DNA from: Burkholderiales bacterium
GTDB lineage: Bacteria; Pseudomonadota; Gammaproteobacteria; Burkholderiales; Burkholderiaceae_C
Assembly (NCBI GenBank): GCA_947448955.1
Contig: CANFPU010000001.1
Location: 1 to 64,000, forward strand
DNA length: 64,000 bases
Direction: 5' to 3'
The position numbers and the translations under genes are program-made. The notes under the pieces were generated by a model. The model had not been told where the DNA came from, did no database searches, and saw only the letters and a program-made list of their open reading frames with translations. The stretch's first letter is position 1. The number at the start of each line of letters is the position of its first letter. Shown piece by piece: positions 9,271-18,572 of this stretch.

Positions 9271-10326
9271 ATGACCGATGATGCCAAGCGCGCCTGGCTG
9301 GCCCATGCACTGCAGCACATCACCGCCGATGCACGCCGCTCGGCCGATACCCATCTGATCCCGCTGGCGCTGGCCGAAGCGCCAGGCGTCACGGTCTACC
9401 TGAAAGACGAGTCGACCCACCCCTCGGGCAGTCTGAAGCACAGGCTGGCGCGCTCGCTGTTTCTGTACGGGCTTTGCAACGGCCTGATCGGACCAGACAC
9501 GACCATCGTCGAGGCCTCGTCGGGGTCGACCGCGATCAGCGAAGCCTATTTCGCCAGATTGCTGCAACTGCCCTTTATCGCGGTGGTGCCGCGCGGCACG
9601 GCACGCCGAAAACTCGAAGAGATTGCGTTCTACGGCGGTCAGTGCCACGAGGTGGACAGCCCGCAGGTCTACGCCGAGGCCGAGGCGCTGGCTGCAGCGC
9701 GCGGCGGCCACTACATGGACCAGTTCACCCACGCCGAGCGCGCCACCGACTGGCGTGGCAACAACAACATCGCCGAGAGCCTGTTCGCCCAACTGCAACT
9801 CGAGCCGCACCCGCTGCCCCGCTGGATCGTGGTGGGCGCGGGCACCGGCGGCACCTCGGCCACCATCGGGCGCTACATCCGTTACCGGCGCGACGCGCTC
9901 GCCACCACCCGGCTGGCGGTGGTCGATCCACCCGCGTCTGTGTTTTTCGAGGCCTTCGTGCAGCGCCGCAACGACCTGCACTCGATTGAACGCAGCCGCA
10001 TTGAGGGCATCGGCCGACCCCGGGTCGAGCCCAGCTTCGTACCGACCGTGATCGACCGGATGTTGCGGGTGCCCGACGCGATGAGTTTTGCCGCCGCGCT
10101 GGACTTGTCGGCACGTTTGGGGCGTCGCGTCGGGCCGTCGTCCGGCACCAACTTCGTCGGTGTGCTGCACCTGGCGCGTGAGATGGCCGCGCGTGGTGAA
10201 TCCGGCAGCATCGTCAGCCTGATCTGCGACTCAGGCGAGCGCTACACCGACACGGTGTTTGCGCCGGATTGGCTGGCAGCTCAGCGGCTGGACGACCGCG
10301 CAACGGTGGACGACAGCCGACACTAG
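9271..10326 (+). CDS. PLP-dependent cysteine synthase-family enzyme, Cds1-like
   Basis: This is a 351-residue fold-type II PLP enzyme. The PLP lysine is Lys56 in PSGSLKHR, followed by the substrate loop [12 protein letters not shown] and the phosphate-binding GTGGT near 190. Length and the NNNIAES and QRRNDLHS segments fit the group containing L-cysteine desulfhydrase Cds1 better than CysK/CysM. It may therefore release sulfide from cysteine, but synthase activity is not excluded. It lies 37 bases after the SDR gene. Its last codons and stop run into a 10-base tandem repeat. Confidence 0.82.
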   Translation: MTDDAKRAWLAHALQHITADARRSADTHLIPLALAEAPGVTVYLKDESTHPSGSLKHRLARSLFLYGLCNGLIGPDTTIVEASSGSTAISEAYFARLLQLPFIAVVPRGTARRKLEEIAFYGGQCHEVDSPQVYAEAEALAAARGGHYMDQFTHAERATDWRGNNNIAESLFAQLQLEPHPLPRWIVVGAGTGGTSATIGRYIRYRRDALATTRLAVVDPPASVFFEAFVQRRNDLHSIERSRIEGIGRPRVEPSFVPTVIDRMLRVPDAMSFAAALDLSARLGRRVGPSSGTNFVGVLHLAREMAARGESGSIVSLICDSGERYTDTVFAPDWLAAQRLDDRATVDDSRH

Positions 10327-10384
10327 CCGACACCAGCCGACACCAGCCGACACCAGCCGACATCGCCCGACATCACCCGACATC
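10315..10384. repeat. 10-base tandem repeat, seven copies
   Basis: Seven head-to-tail units of AGCCGACACC, drifting to ACCCGACATC, begin in the last codons of the PLP enzyme gene and run into the intergenic gap before the RNase gene. Units abut directly with no spacers. Confidence 0.92.
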
Positions 10385-10533
10385 AGCCCGCGGTCAGCTC
10401 GCACAGGCAGGCGCATGGCGCTCAGACTGGGTTTCCTCCCAAGACAGCTCGTCGGCAAGACGCCGGATCGACCGCGACGGTTTGATTGCGTCAGCCTTAG
10501 CGCCGGGTCGGCAGCGGCGACAATCCTCGGCAT

Positions 10534-12609
10534 ATGTCCTCCTATGCCTTGTTTGACGATGCTGGTAAGTTTCTCGCCGGCCGCCTGATGTCGGAAGCCG
10601 ATGCCTCGGTACAGATCGAGCTCGAGTCGGGCAAGCGCGTCAAAGTGAAGGCCGCCAACGTGCTGCTGCGCTTCGCCAAGCCCGAACCCGCAGCGCTGAT
10701 CGCTGCGGCCCAAGCCGCGGCCGCCGAGATCGACCTGGAGGTGGCCTGGGAGTTCGCGCCCGAGGGCGAGTTCAGCTTCGGCGATCTGGCGCGCGACTAC
10801 TTCTCGGCCCAGGCCGGTCCCGAACAACAGGCCGCCGTGTTGTTCAAGCTGTTCGAGGCGCCGCATTACTTTCGCCGCGCCGGCAAAGGCTTGTTCAAGA
10901 AAGCGCCCGAGGAAACCGTAAAAGCCGCGCTGCTGGGGATCGAGCGCAAGGCCGCGCAAGCCCTGCAGGTCGAGGACTGGGCTGCCGAGCTGGCGGCTGG
11001 CCGCTGCCCGGACCCGGTGCGAGAACAGCTCTACCGTATCCTGTTCAAGCCTGACAAAAACGGCCCCGAGTACAAGGCGGTGGTCGAGGCGGCCAAACGG
11101 ACCCAGCGCGCGCCGCTGGACCTGTTGCAGACCGCAGGCGCGATCGCTTCGCCCTACCAGTTTCATTGGAAGCGCTTCCTGTTCGAGCAGTTCGCCAAGG
11201 GCACGGGCTTTCCGGTGCTGGCCGCACCGACGGTCAAGGACGAACTGCCGCTGGCACCGGTGCAAGCTTTCTCGATCGACGACTCTCAGACCACCGAGAT
11301 CGACGACGCGCTGTCGGTCAACGGTCTTGAGACCGGCACCGTGGTCTTTGGCGTGCACATCGCCGCACCGGCGCTGGCCTTCGGGCCCGATTCGCCGATC
11401 GACAAGCTCGCCCGCGAGCGCCTGTCCACGGTCTACATGCCGGGCTACAAGATCACGATGCTGCCCGACGAGGTGGTGCAGGGCTACACCTTGATCGAAG
11501 GCCGCGACTGCCCGGCGGTCAGCCTGTACGTCAGCTACGACGAAGCGACGCTGGCGGTGCTCAGCACCGAGACCCGGATCGAACGGGTGCCGATCGCCGC
11601 CAACCTGCGTCACGATCAACTCGACGAGGTGGTCACGGTGGCCGCGCTGACCGGCGAGGCCGTGGCCGAGTACCGCTTCGGGCCCGAGCTGGCCTTCGCC
11701 TTCCGGTTGGCAAAGCACCTCAAAGCCCAGCGCGAAGTGGTCCGCGGCAAGCCCGAGAACTTCAACCGGCCGGACTACAACTTCCGCCTTGAACGCGACG
11801 GTGCCCCGAGCGCGGGGGAGCCGCGCGGCGACGAGACCGTGCGCCTCAGTGAGCGCAAGCGAGGCGCGCCGCTAGACCTGATCGTCAGCGAGGCGATGAT
11901 CCTGGCCAACAGCCACTGGGGTGGCTTCATCGCCGACGTTGGCGTGCCGGGCATCTACCGCAGCCAAGCCAGCATGGCGCCTGGTGTGAAGGTTCGCATG
12001 GGCACCAAGCCGGCGCCCCATGCCGGCATGGGTGTGCCGCAATACAGCTGGGCGACGTCGCCGCTGCGCCGCTACGTTGACCTGGTCAATCAGTGGCAAA
12101 TCATCGCCGCCACCCGCCACGGCCGAACCGCTGCACTGGTCGCGCCGTTCAAACCCAGGGACGCGACACTGTTCTCGGTGATCTCGCTGTTCGACGCCGC
12201 TTACATGGCCTACAACGACTTCCAGCGCGACATCGAGCGCTTCTGGACATTGCGCTGGCTGCAGCAGAACGAGGTGACCGAACTCGACGCCGCGGTGCTG
12301 AAAGATGGCCTGGTGCGCGCCGACACGCTGCCGCTGGTGTTCAAGGCGATGGGCTGCGAGCCCTTGCCGCGCAACACCCGCGTGCGGGTGCGCATCACCG
12401 GCATGGACTTGCTCACACTAGACCTGCACGCCAGCTTGATGGCCCGGCTCGATGACCTGTCGAACCCGGCCAGCGCCGCCGTGGACGACAGCGCCGATGA
12501 GGATGATGCCCAGGCCGCTGCACCGTTGGCGCTGGCCTTCGACCTCGGTGACACCGCACGGTCGCCCGCCGAGGATGCCGCCGTGCTCGCCGAGCCGGGC
12601 GCCGCCTGA
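10534..12609 (+). CDS. RNase II/RNB-domain exoribonuclease
   Basis: The 691-residue 3'-5' exoribonuclease has the RNB catalytic motif SIDDSQTTEIDDAL, with metal-binding acidic residues at Asp249, Asp250, Asp257 and Asp258. YMPGYKITMLPDEVVQG follows in the RNB domain. The N-terminus is shorter than in RNase R, and no long basic tail is present, so it is RNase II-like. It would degrade single-stranded RNA in the cytoplasm. The ATG follows a 207-base gap that holds the tandem repeat. It probably leads an operon with the TonB-like gene, aroE and mtgA. Confidence 0.92.
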   Translation: MSSYALFDDAGKFLAGRLMSEADASVQIELESGKRVKVKAANVLLRFAKPEPAALIAAAQAAAAEIDLEVAWEFAPEGEFSFGDLARDYFSAQAGPEQQAAVLFKLFEAPHYFRRAGKGLFKKAPEETVKAALLGIERKAAQALQVEDWAAELAAGRCPDPVREQLYRILFKPDKNGPEYKAVVEAAKRTQRAPLDLLQTAGAIASPYQFHWKRFLFEQFAKGTGFPVLAAPTVKDELPLAPVQAFSIDDSQTTEIDDALSVNGLETGTVVFGVHIAAPALAFGPDSPIDKLARERLSTVYMPGYKITMLPDEVVQGYTLIEGRDCPAVSLYVSYDEATLAVLSTETRIERVPIAANLRHDQLDEVVTVAALTGEAVAEYRFGPELAFAFRLAKHLKAQREVVRGKPENFNRPDYNFRLERDGAPSAGEPRGDETVRLSERKRGAPLDLIVSEAMILANSHWGGFIADVGVPGIYRSQASMAPGVKVRMGTKPAPHAGMGVPQYSWATSPLRRYVDLVNQWQIIAATRHGRTAALVAPFKPRDATLFSVISLFDAAYMAYNDFQRDIERFWTLRWLQQNEVTELDAAVLKDGLVRADTLPLVFKAMGCEPLPRNTRVRVRITGMDLLTLDLHASLMARLDDLSNPASAAVDDSADEDDAQAAAPLALAFDLGDTARSPAEDAAVLAEPGAA

Positions 12610-12617
12610 GCCACGGC

Positions 12618-13499
12618 ATGGCCTGGCGCGGGCCGACCCGCTTGCAGTGGGCCATGGGCCTGTCGCTGGCAGCGCACGCGCTGCTGCTGGGCTTTCGCTG
12701 GGTCGATCCGGCGGGCTTCGACCGGCTGTTCAGGGACACACCGTTGGAGGTGATCCTGGTCAACGCCCGCTCGAACGAGGAGCCCGCACAAGCCCAAGCC
12801 ATCGCCCAAGCCGCGCTGGCCGGTGGCGGCGAACAGGCTGCAGGGCGCGCCACCTCGCCATTGCCAGCGGCCGCTCGTGCCGAGCTCGGCCGGTCCAATG
12901 ACGAAGCGCACCGAAAGGTCGACCAGTTGCAAGACCAGCAACAGCAACTGCTCGCGCAGATCCGGCGCGAGATGGCGCTGCTGCCGCCACCCGACCCGAA
13001 CCGCAACCCAGGCAAACCCGCTGATCGCGACCTGCAAGAACGCCGGCGATTGCTGCTGAAGGTGCTGGCCGAGATCGAAAAGCGGATCAACGACGAAAAC
13101 GCCAGACCCCGCAAGCGCTACATCAGCCCGGCCACGCGCGAAGCGGTCTACGCGGTGTATTACGACCGGCTGCGCCGCCGGATCGAGGATCGCGGCACCC
13201 GAGAGTTTCCCGAGTACCAGGGCTACAAGCTGTACGGTGAACTGACCATGAACATCACCGTCGACGCTGAAGGGCGGGTGTTGGTCGCCGAGGTGGTGCG
13301 CGGATCAGGCAATGCCGAACTCGACCGCAGGGCGCGGCAGATCGTGCTGGCAGCGGCGCCGTTCGACGGTTTCAGCGCGCCGATGCGACGTCAGGCCGAC
13401 CAGATCGTGGTCACCTCAAGATTCCGCTTCACCCGAGACGACGGGCTCGAGACCACGCTGAGCACCAGCCCCGCACTGAGACAATCCCCTTTGCCATGA
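12618..13499 (+). CDS. TonB C-terminal domain protein (energy transducer-like)
   Basis: The 293-residue envelope protein has an N-terminal membrane anchor (about residues 7-27), a Gln-rich likely coiled-coil (about 95-125) and a basic linker. A C-terminal TonB-type domain has LTMNITVDAEGRV and the pattern LDRRARQIVLAAAPF. The classical Pro-rich spacer is short. The stop overlaps the aroE start (ATGA). It could link inner-membrane energy to an outer-membrane transporter, although no ExbB/ExbD or receptor genes lie in the window. Confidence 0.8.
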   Translation: MAWRGPTRLQWAMGLSLAAHALLLGFRWVDPAGFDRLFRDTPLEVILVNARSNEEPAQAQAIAQAALAGGGEQAAGRATSPLPAAARAELGRSNDEAHRKVDQLQDQQQQLLAQIRREMALLPPPDPNRNPGKPADRDLQERRRLLLKVLAEIEKRINDENARPRKRYISPATREAVYAVYYDRLRRRIEDRGTREFPEYQGYKLYGELTMNITVDAEGRVLVAEVVRGSGNAELDRRARQIVLAAAPFDGFSAPMRRQADQIVVTSRFRFTRDDGLETTLSTSPALRQSPLP

Positions 13500-14401
13500 A
13501 TTCGCTGCCCTTTTCCCTTGATGCAGCCGACGGCGCCGCGCCCGACCGCTACGCGGTGCTGGGTCACCCGGTCGCGCACAGCCAGTCGCCGTTCATCCAT
13601 GCAGCGTTCGCTCGCCAAACCGGCCAACGCATGGACTACGGCCGGATCGACTGCCCGCCCGACGGCTTCGAGGCAACGCTGAGGGGTTTCATCGCCAGTG
13701 CCGACCTGAGCGCCGGGCTGGGGCCGGTGCGGGGTTGCAACATCACCGTGCCGTTCAAGTTCGAGGTGCTGCCTCTGGCACGCGCTGTCAGCGAACGCGC
13801 AATGCTGGCCCAGGCGGCCAACGTGCTGTGCTTCGATGACCAGGGCTGGTCGGCAGACAACACCGATGGCATCGGCCTGGTTCGCGACATCGAGCAGCAC
13901 GCGGGCCAGCGCTTGGCTGGACGCCGCGCATTGCTGATCGGTGCCGGGGGCGCGGCGGCCGGCGTGCTCGGCCCGCTGATCGCGGCGGGCTGCGCCAGCA
14001 TCACGGTCGCCAACCGCACGCTGACCAAGGCACTGGTGCTGGTCGAGCGCCACCAGGCCTGGGCCGAGCGTCACAGCGCGCTGCTGTTCGCCAGTGGCTT
14101 GGAAGACTGCGGCGAGGCCTTCGACCTGGTGCTCAACAGCAGCGCCAGCAGCCTGGTTGGCAGCCCGGTGCCGGTGCACCCCCGGGTGCTCAAGCCCGGC
14201 GCGCTGGCGCTGGACCTGATGTATGGCCCGGCAGCCCAATCGTTTCTAGACTGGGCCGCGACCCACGGCGCGATCGGGCGTGACGGCCTGGGCATGCTGG
14301 TCGAACAAGCGGCCGAGGCCTTTGCGCTGTGGCGCGGGGTGATGCCAGAGACCTCGCCGGTGCTGCGCAAGCTGCGCGAGCGTCTGGCCTCGCAGGTCTA
14401 A
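13496..14401 (+). CDS. aroE: shikimate dehydrogenase
   Basis: AroE reduces 3-dehydroshikimate to shikimate with NADPH in the chorismate pathway. The 301-residue protein has the substrate-site HSQSPFIHAAF near 25-35 and GCNITVPFK near 80. DNTDG follows near 120 and the NADP-binding GAGGAAAGV near 150. The ATG overlaps the stop of the TonB-like gene, which fixes the start and suggests coupled translation. Another pathway gene, aroQ, lies at 21.5 kb on the other strand. Confidence 0.96.
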   Translation: MNSLPFSLDAADGAAPDRYAVLGHPVAHSQSPFIHAAFARQTGQRMDYGRIDCPPDGFEATLRGFIASADLSAGLGPVRGCNITVPFKFEVLPLARAVSERAMLAQAANVLCFDDQGWSADNTDGIGLVRDIEQHAGQRLAGRRALLIGAGGAAAGVLGPLIAAGCASITVANRTLTKALVLVERHQAWAERHSALLFASGLEDCGEAFDLVLNSSASSLVGSPVPVHPRVLKPGALALDLMYGPAAQSFLDWAATHGAIGRDGLGMLVEQAAEAFALWRGVMPETSPVLRKLRERLASQV

Positions 14402-14405
14402 GCGC

Positions 14406-15203
14406 TTGAGAGGGCGTCCCGTCAAGCCACGTGGCCAGCCGGGCTGGCGTCACCACCTGCTGCGCCTGGGCGCCCTGCTGCTGCTTTGCGGAGCCTCATT
14501 GCAGCTGTACTTCGCCGCCAGGATCGGCTTGATGGCCGTGCTGACGCCGCAATCGACCAGTTTTCAGCGCAGCGAAGCCTGGCGATTGCTGGTCGAGAAG
14601 CACCGCATCGACTGGCACCAGGAATGGGTTGGCGACACGCGCATCGCCGCCACCCTGAAGCGTGCAGTGATCGCGAGCGAGGACGCCGGTTTCGTCGACC
14701 ACCTGGGCGTCGAATGGGACGCGTTGGAAAAGGCCTGGGAGAAAAATCAGCGTGCAGAGGCTGCGGCGGCACGCCGCAATGCCCAACTCGGCCAACGCCA
14801 AGGCGCCGCCGCAACAACGCCCAAGGCCGAGCCCAAGCTGGTGGGTGGCTCGACAATCAGCCAGCAACTCGCTAAGAACCTGTTGCTGTCGGGCGAGCGA
14901 ACCGCGCTGCGCAAGGGCCAGGAGTTCGTGCTGACCTTGACGCTGGAAGCACTGCTGAGCAAGCGCCGGATCCTGGAGATCTACCTCAACCATGTCGAAT
15001 GGGGCGAGGGCTTGTTTGGCGCGCAAGCCGCAGCGCGGCATTACTTCCACATGGACGCTTCGCGGCTCGACGCGATGTCAGCGGCCCGGCTGGCGGTGAT
15101 GTTGCCGGCGCCCAAGCGTTTTGAGAAGAACCCGGGGTCGGCTTATGTCAGCGGCCGTGCCGCAACGATCGCGGCTCGCATGGGTGGTGTGGCGCTGCCC
15201 TGA
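14406..15203 (+). CDS. mtgA: monofunctional biosynthetic peptidoglycan transglycosylase
   Basis: MtgA polymerises lipid II into glycan strands at the inner membrane. The 265-residue protein has one membrane helix (about 18-38), the catalytic Glu92 in IASEDAGF, GGSTISQQLAKNL near 142, and RRILEIYLNHVEWG. The TTG at 14406 is preferred because the first ATG would remove the membrane helix. Between the first two motifs is an unusual Ala/Arg/Gln-rich insert (about 110-140) with KNQRAEAAAARRN. It is the last of the RNase-TonB-aroE-mtgA run. Confidence 0.93.
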   Translation: MRGRPVKPRGQPGWRHHLLRLGALLLLCGASLQLYFAARIGLMAVLTPQSTSFQRSEAWRLLVEKHRIDWHQEWVGDTRIAATLKRAVIASEDAGFVDHLGVEWDALEKAWEKNQRAEAAAARRNAQLGQRQGAAATTPKAEPKLVGGSTISQQLAKNLLLSGERTALRKGQEFVLTLTLEALLSKRRILEIYLNHVEWGEGLFGAQAAARHYFHMDASRLDAMSAARLAVMLPAPKRFEKNPGSAYVSGRAATIAARMGGVALP

Positions 15204-15246
15204 ACAAGCCAGCACGCTGGACTCGTCTTTCTACAATGGAAGTCTT

Positions 15247-15855
15247 ATGAACCAGACTCTGAGCCAAGAACTCGCCGCGACGGCTGCCAGGCTGGTGGTT
15301 GACGAAGGCATGGAATACATCGGTGCCAAGCGCAAGGCCTTGCGCGCGCTAGGTCGCCACGGCGGCAAGCTGAGCGCGCTGCCGAGCAATGAACAGGTCG
15401 AAGACGAGGTCCGCGAGTACCTGCTGCTGTTCTGCGCGGACACCCAACCCGGCGAGCTCGCCGCGCTGCGTGCGTTGGCACTGCAGTGGATGGACAGGCT
15501 GGCCGAGTTTCGCCCGCACCTGACCGGTGCGGTATGGCGGGGCACAGCGACCCGGCTGTCGTCTATCCACCTGGACCTGTATTGCGATGACGCGAAATCG
15601 GCCGAGATTGCGTTGATCAACCAGGGCATCGACTACGACGTCGGCAGCCGACCCGATGCAAAAGGTCAGCAGATCGACCTGCTGAGCATCGCTTCGCACA
15701 GCCAGGCGCTGGGCGAGACCGTGACGCTGTTCCTCAGCATCCTGGACCACGACGATCTACGCGGCGCCCTCAAACCCGATGCCCGCGGACGCAGTTGGCG
15801 GGGCGATGCCGTTGCGTTGCGTCGTTTGCTCGATTCACCGGGCGATCAGCCATGA
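15247..15855 (+). CDS. conserved-looking protein of unknown function
   Basis: The 202-residue soluble protein has no signal or membrane segment. It has a helical N-terminal half (MEYIGAKRKALRALG, EDEVREYLLLF) and a later alpha/beta stretch with HLDLYCDDAKSAEIALINQGIDYDV. The beta-like HLDLYCDD stretch faintly recalls nucleotidyltransferase folds, but no catalytic motif could be confirmed. A GGAAG sits upstream of the ATG at 15247. The stop overlaps the thioredoxin gene start (ATGA), so the two are likely coupled. Confidence 0.7.
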   Translation: MNQTLSQELAATAARLVVDEGMEYIGAKRKALRALGRHGGKLSALPSNEQVEDEVREYLLLFCADTQPGELAALRALALQWMDRLAEFRPHLTGAVWRGTATRLSSIHLDLYCDDAKSAEIALINQGIDYDVGSRPDAKGQQIDLLSIASHSQALGETVTLFLSILDHDDLRGALKPDARGRSWRGDAVALRRLLDSPGDQP

Positions 15856-16403
15856 GCGACTCACCGCAACCCAGGCGCCTGGGGCGACGCCAACTGATGG
15901 TCGCGCTGGGCGCAGGGGCCTCAGGGGTCGGCCTGGGATGGTGGCTGCAGCGACCGGCGCCACAGGCGCAGGGGTCCGACGCTGACCATCTGGCCCCGCT
16001 GTGGGCGCTGCGCCTGGACCGACCCGAGGGCGGCGAACTGGCGCTGGCCGACTTGCGCGGGAAGCCGCTGCTGATCAATTTCTGGGCCACCTGGTGCGCA
16101 CCCTGCGTGCGCGAAATGCCCGAAATCGACCGCTTCCACCGCGAATTCGGCCCAAGAGGCTGGCAGGTGCTGGGTCTGGCCATCGACAGCCCGACGCCAG
16201 TCCGCGAATTCCTGGGCCGCGTCAAGGTCGGATTCGCGATTGGGCTGGCGGGGCTGGACGGTACCGAGCTGGTGCGCAAGCTGGGCAATTCGCAGGGCGG
16301 CTTGCCGTTCTCGGTGATGATCGATGCGAAGGGCATGGTCATGCAACGCAAAATGGGCGAAACCGACTTCAAGCAATTGGCGGACTGGGCCAGCAAATCC
16401 TGA
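15852..16403 (+). CDS. TlpA-family thiol-disulfide oxidoreductase
   Basis: The 183-residue redox protein has a Tat-like or membrane-anchoring N-terminus (RRLGRRQLMVALGAGASG), followed by a thioredoxin-like domain. The redox motif WCAPC lies near residue 80 within FWATWCAPCVREMP, as in TlpA/ResA/CcmG relatives. It probably works as a periplasmic thiol reductant for cytochrome c or other envelope proteins. The ATG overlaps the preceding stop. It is separated from accB by a 294-base gap. Confidence 0.9.
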   Translation: MSDSPQPRRLGRRQLMVALGAGASGVGLGWWLQRPAPQAQGSDADHLAPLWALRLDRPEGGELALADLRGKPLLINFWATWCAPCVREMPEIDRFHREFGPRGWQVLGLAIDSPTPVREFLGRVKVGFAIGLAGLDGTELVRKLGNSQGGLPFSVMIDAKGMVMQRKMGETDFKQLADWASKS

Positions 16404-16697
16404 ATCAGATCCCACGCCAATTCGGTCAGTCGACGCCCACAACCTCAAAAACTACAAATCCAAAAAAACTGATGATTTGGCGCGAAAATTTTGTTTATCA
16501 ATAAAAGTGACGCCCCCAAGATAACCCCAACGCCGCCGATTCAGTTTCCGGCTGTGACACAATTCCATGCAATTACCGCCTGTAGACTGCAATTGATCGC
16601 GGACCAGCATTCAGTGGCGTCTATTCACGGCGAAGACATTGGCGCCAGTGCGACCGACGCCGCCGGCCTCATCGCCCAGCCCTAAGGAGTTCATCAC
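16404..16697 (+). promoter_or_regulatory. accB upstream region with AT-rich promoter-like stretch
   Basis: This 294-base gap holds an unusually A/T-rich stretch at about 16440-16510, including long A and T runs, typical of a strong promoter region. An AAGGAG ribosome binding site lies at about 16684-16689, ahead of the accB ATG. The exact -35/-10 pair could not be fixed. In relatives aroQ often sits here; in this window it does not. Confidence 0.4.
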
Positions 16698-17147
16698 ATG
16701 GACCTGCGCAAACTCAAAACATTGATCGACCTGGTGTCGGAATCGAATATTTCAGAGCTTGAAATCACCGAAGCCGAAGGCAAGGTTCGGATCGTCAAAG
16801 CCGGCGTTGCCAGCGCCCAGCCGATGATGATGATGGCCGCAGCGCCCGGCGCCGGGAGCTTCCCGATGGCGGCCCCCGTCGCGCCGGCCGCAGCACCTGA
16901 AATCATTGAAACCGGCCATGTCGTCAAGTCACCGATGGTGGGAACGTTCTACCGCGCCAGCAGTCCAGGCGCCAAACCGCTGGTCGATTTGGGCCAGTCG
17001 GTCAATGAAGGCGAGTCGATTTGCATCATCGAAGCGATGAAAATCATGAACGAGATTGAAGCCGACAAGAGCGGCACCGTGATCAAGGTGCTGGTCGAGA
17101 ATGGCCAAGCGGTCGAGTTCGGCCAACCGCTGTTCATCCTCGAATGA
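16698..17147 (+). CDS. accB: biotin carboxyl carrier protein of acetyl-CoA carboxylase
   Basis: AccB carries the biotin that shuttles CO2 from AccC to the carboxyltransferase in fatty acid synthesis. The 149-residue protein has the N-terminal [15 protein letters not shown], a flexible Ala/Pro/Met linker (about 38-70), and the biotinyl domain with the acceptor Lys115 in [10 protein letters not shown]. An AAGGAG lies about 8 bases before the ATG. It leads the accB-accC-prmA run. Confidence 0.97.
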   Translation: MDLRKLKTLIDLVSESNISELEITEAEGKVRIVKAGVASAQPMMMMAAAPGAGSFPMAAPVAPAAAPEIIETGHVVKSPMVGTFYRASSPGAKPLVDLGQSVNEGESICIIEAMKIMNEIEADKSGTVIKVLVENGQAVEFGQPLFILE

Positions 17148-17212
17148 TGCGGGCAGCAGCAAACCACCAGCCCGGCACGCGCAGCGTAACGGGTGATTGA
17201 GCCGAGCGACCC

Positions 17213-18562
17213 ATGTTCAAGAAAATCCTGATCGCCAATCGCGGAGAAATCGCGCTGAGAATCCAGCGCGCTTGCCGCGAGATGGGCATCAAGACGGTCG
17301 TGGTGTATTCGGAAGCCGACCGAGAAGCCAAGTACGTCAAGCTCGCAGACGAGGCGGTCTGCATCGGCCCGGCTGCATCGTCGCTAAGCTACCTCAACAT
17401 GCCGGCGATCATCGCTACCGCTGAGGTGACCGACGCCGAAGCGATCCACCCTGGCTACGGCTTCCTGTCCGAGAACGCCGACTTCGCCGAACGCGTGGAG
17501 AAGAGCGGCTTCACCTTCATCGGCCCGACACCCGAATCGATCCGCGTGATGGGCGACAAGGTGTCGGCCAAGCAAGCGATGATCAAGTCTGGCGTGCCCT
17601 GCGTGCCGGGCTCGGAGGGCGCGCTCAACGACGACCCCAAGACCACCGTGCAAACCGCACGGGCAATCGGCTACCCGGTGATCATCAAGGCCTCGGGCGG
17701 TGGCGGCGGCCGCGGCATGCGGGTGGTGCACACCGAAGCCGCGCTGCTCAATGCTGTGGCCACCACGCGCAGCGAAGCCGGCGCAGCCTTCGGCAATCCC
17801 GCCGTCTACATGGAGAAGTTTCTTCAGAATCCACGCCACATCGAGATCCAGATCATGGCCGACTCGCACCGCAACGCGGTGTGGTTGGGAGAGCGCGACT
17901 GCTCGATGCAGCGTCGCCACCAGAAGATCATCGAGGAAGCGCCTGCACCCGGCATCCCACGGCGGGCCATCGAAAAGATCGGCGACCGCTGCGTCGCGGC
18001 CTGCAAGAAGATCGGCTACCGAGGCGCCGGCACCTTCGAATTCCTGTTCGAAGATGGGGAGTTCTATTTCATCGAGATGAACACCCGGGTCCAAGTCGAA
18101 CACCCGGTGACCGAGATGGTCACGGGCATCGACATCGTGCAAATGCAAATCCGCGTGGCGGCAGGCGAAAAACTGCCCTTCACACAGCGCCAGATTCAGC
18201 TGCGCGGCCATGCCATCGAGTGCCGGATCAACGCCGAAGACCCCTACAAGTTCACGCCCTCGCCCGGCCGGATCACGACCTGGCATGTACCCGGCGGTCC
18301 TGGCGTTCGGGTCGATTCGCACGCTTACAGCAACTACATCGTGCCGCCAAACTACGACTCGATGATCGGCAAGCTGATCGTCCACGGTGACACCCGCGAA
18401 CAGGCGCTGGCCCGCATGCGCATCGCGTTGTCGGAAACCGTGATCGAAGGCATACAGACCAATGTGGCGCTGCACCGAGAGCTGATGGTGGACGCCAAAT
18501 TCGTCGCCGGCAGCACCAGCATCCATTACTTGGAAGGCTGGCTTGAGCACCGCAAGCGCTAG
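17213..18562 (+). CDS. accC: biotin carboxylase subunit of acetyl-CoA carboxylase
   Basis: AccC carboxylates biotin on AccB using ATP and bicarbonate. The 449-residue protein has [11 protein letters not shown] at the start and the ATP-grasp glycine loop [12 protein letters not shown] near 160. [12 protein letters not shown] and the active-site [13 protein letters not shown] follow near 285. Length is exactly that of the family. It follows accB by 65 bases on the same strand. Confidence 0.98.
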   Translation: MFKKILIANRGEIALRIQRACREMGIKTVVVYSEADREAKYVKLADEAVCIGPAASSLSYLNMPAIIATAEVTDAEAIHPGYGFLSENADFAERVEKSGFTFIGPTPESIRVMGDKVSAKQAMIKSGVPCVPGSEGALNDDPKTTVQTARAIGYPVIIKASGGGGGRGMRVVHTEAALLNAVATTRSEAGAAFGNPAVYMEKFLQNPRHIEIQIMADSHRNAVWLGERDCSMQRRHQKIIEEAPAPGIPRRAIEKIGDRCVAACKKIGYRGAGTFEFLFEDGEFYFIEMNTRVQVEHPVTEMVTGIDIVQMQIRVAAGEKLPFTQRQIQLRGHAIECRINAEDPYKFTPSPGRITTWHVPGGPGVRVDSHAYSNYIVPPNYDSMIGKLIVHGDTREQALARMRIALSETVIEGIQTNVALHRELMVDAKFVAGSTSIHYLEGWLEHRKR

Positions 18563-18572
18563 TCCGAAAGCC

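Noticed and set aside
10315..10384. Possible CRISPR-like array
   Set aside because: The units are 10 bases long, abut directly and have no spacers, and no cas genes are present. It is a simple tandem repeat.
16491..16685. 64-codon frame just before accB
   Set aside because: It has a TTG start without a ribosome binding site, lies over the promoter-like AT-rich region, and its translation resembles nothing.
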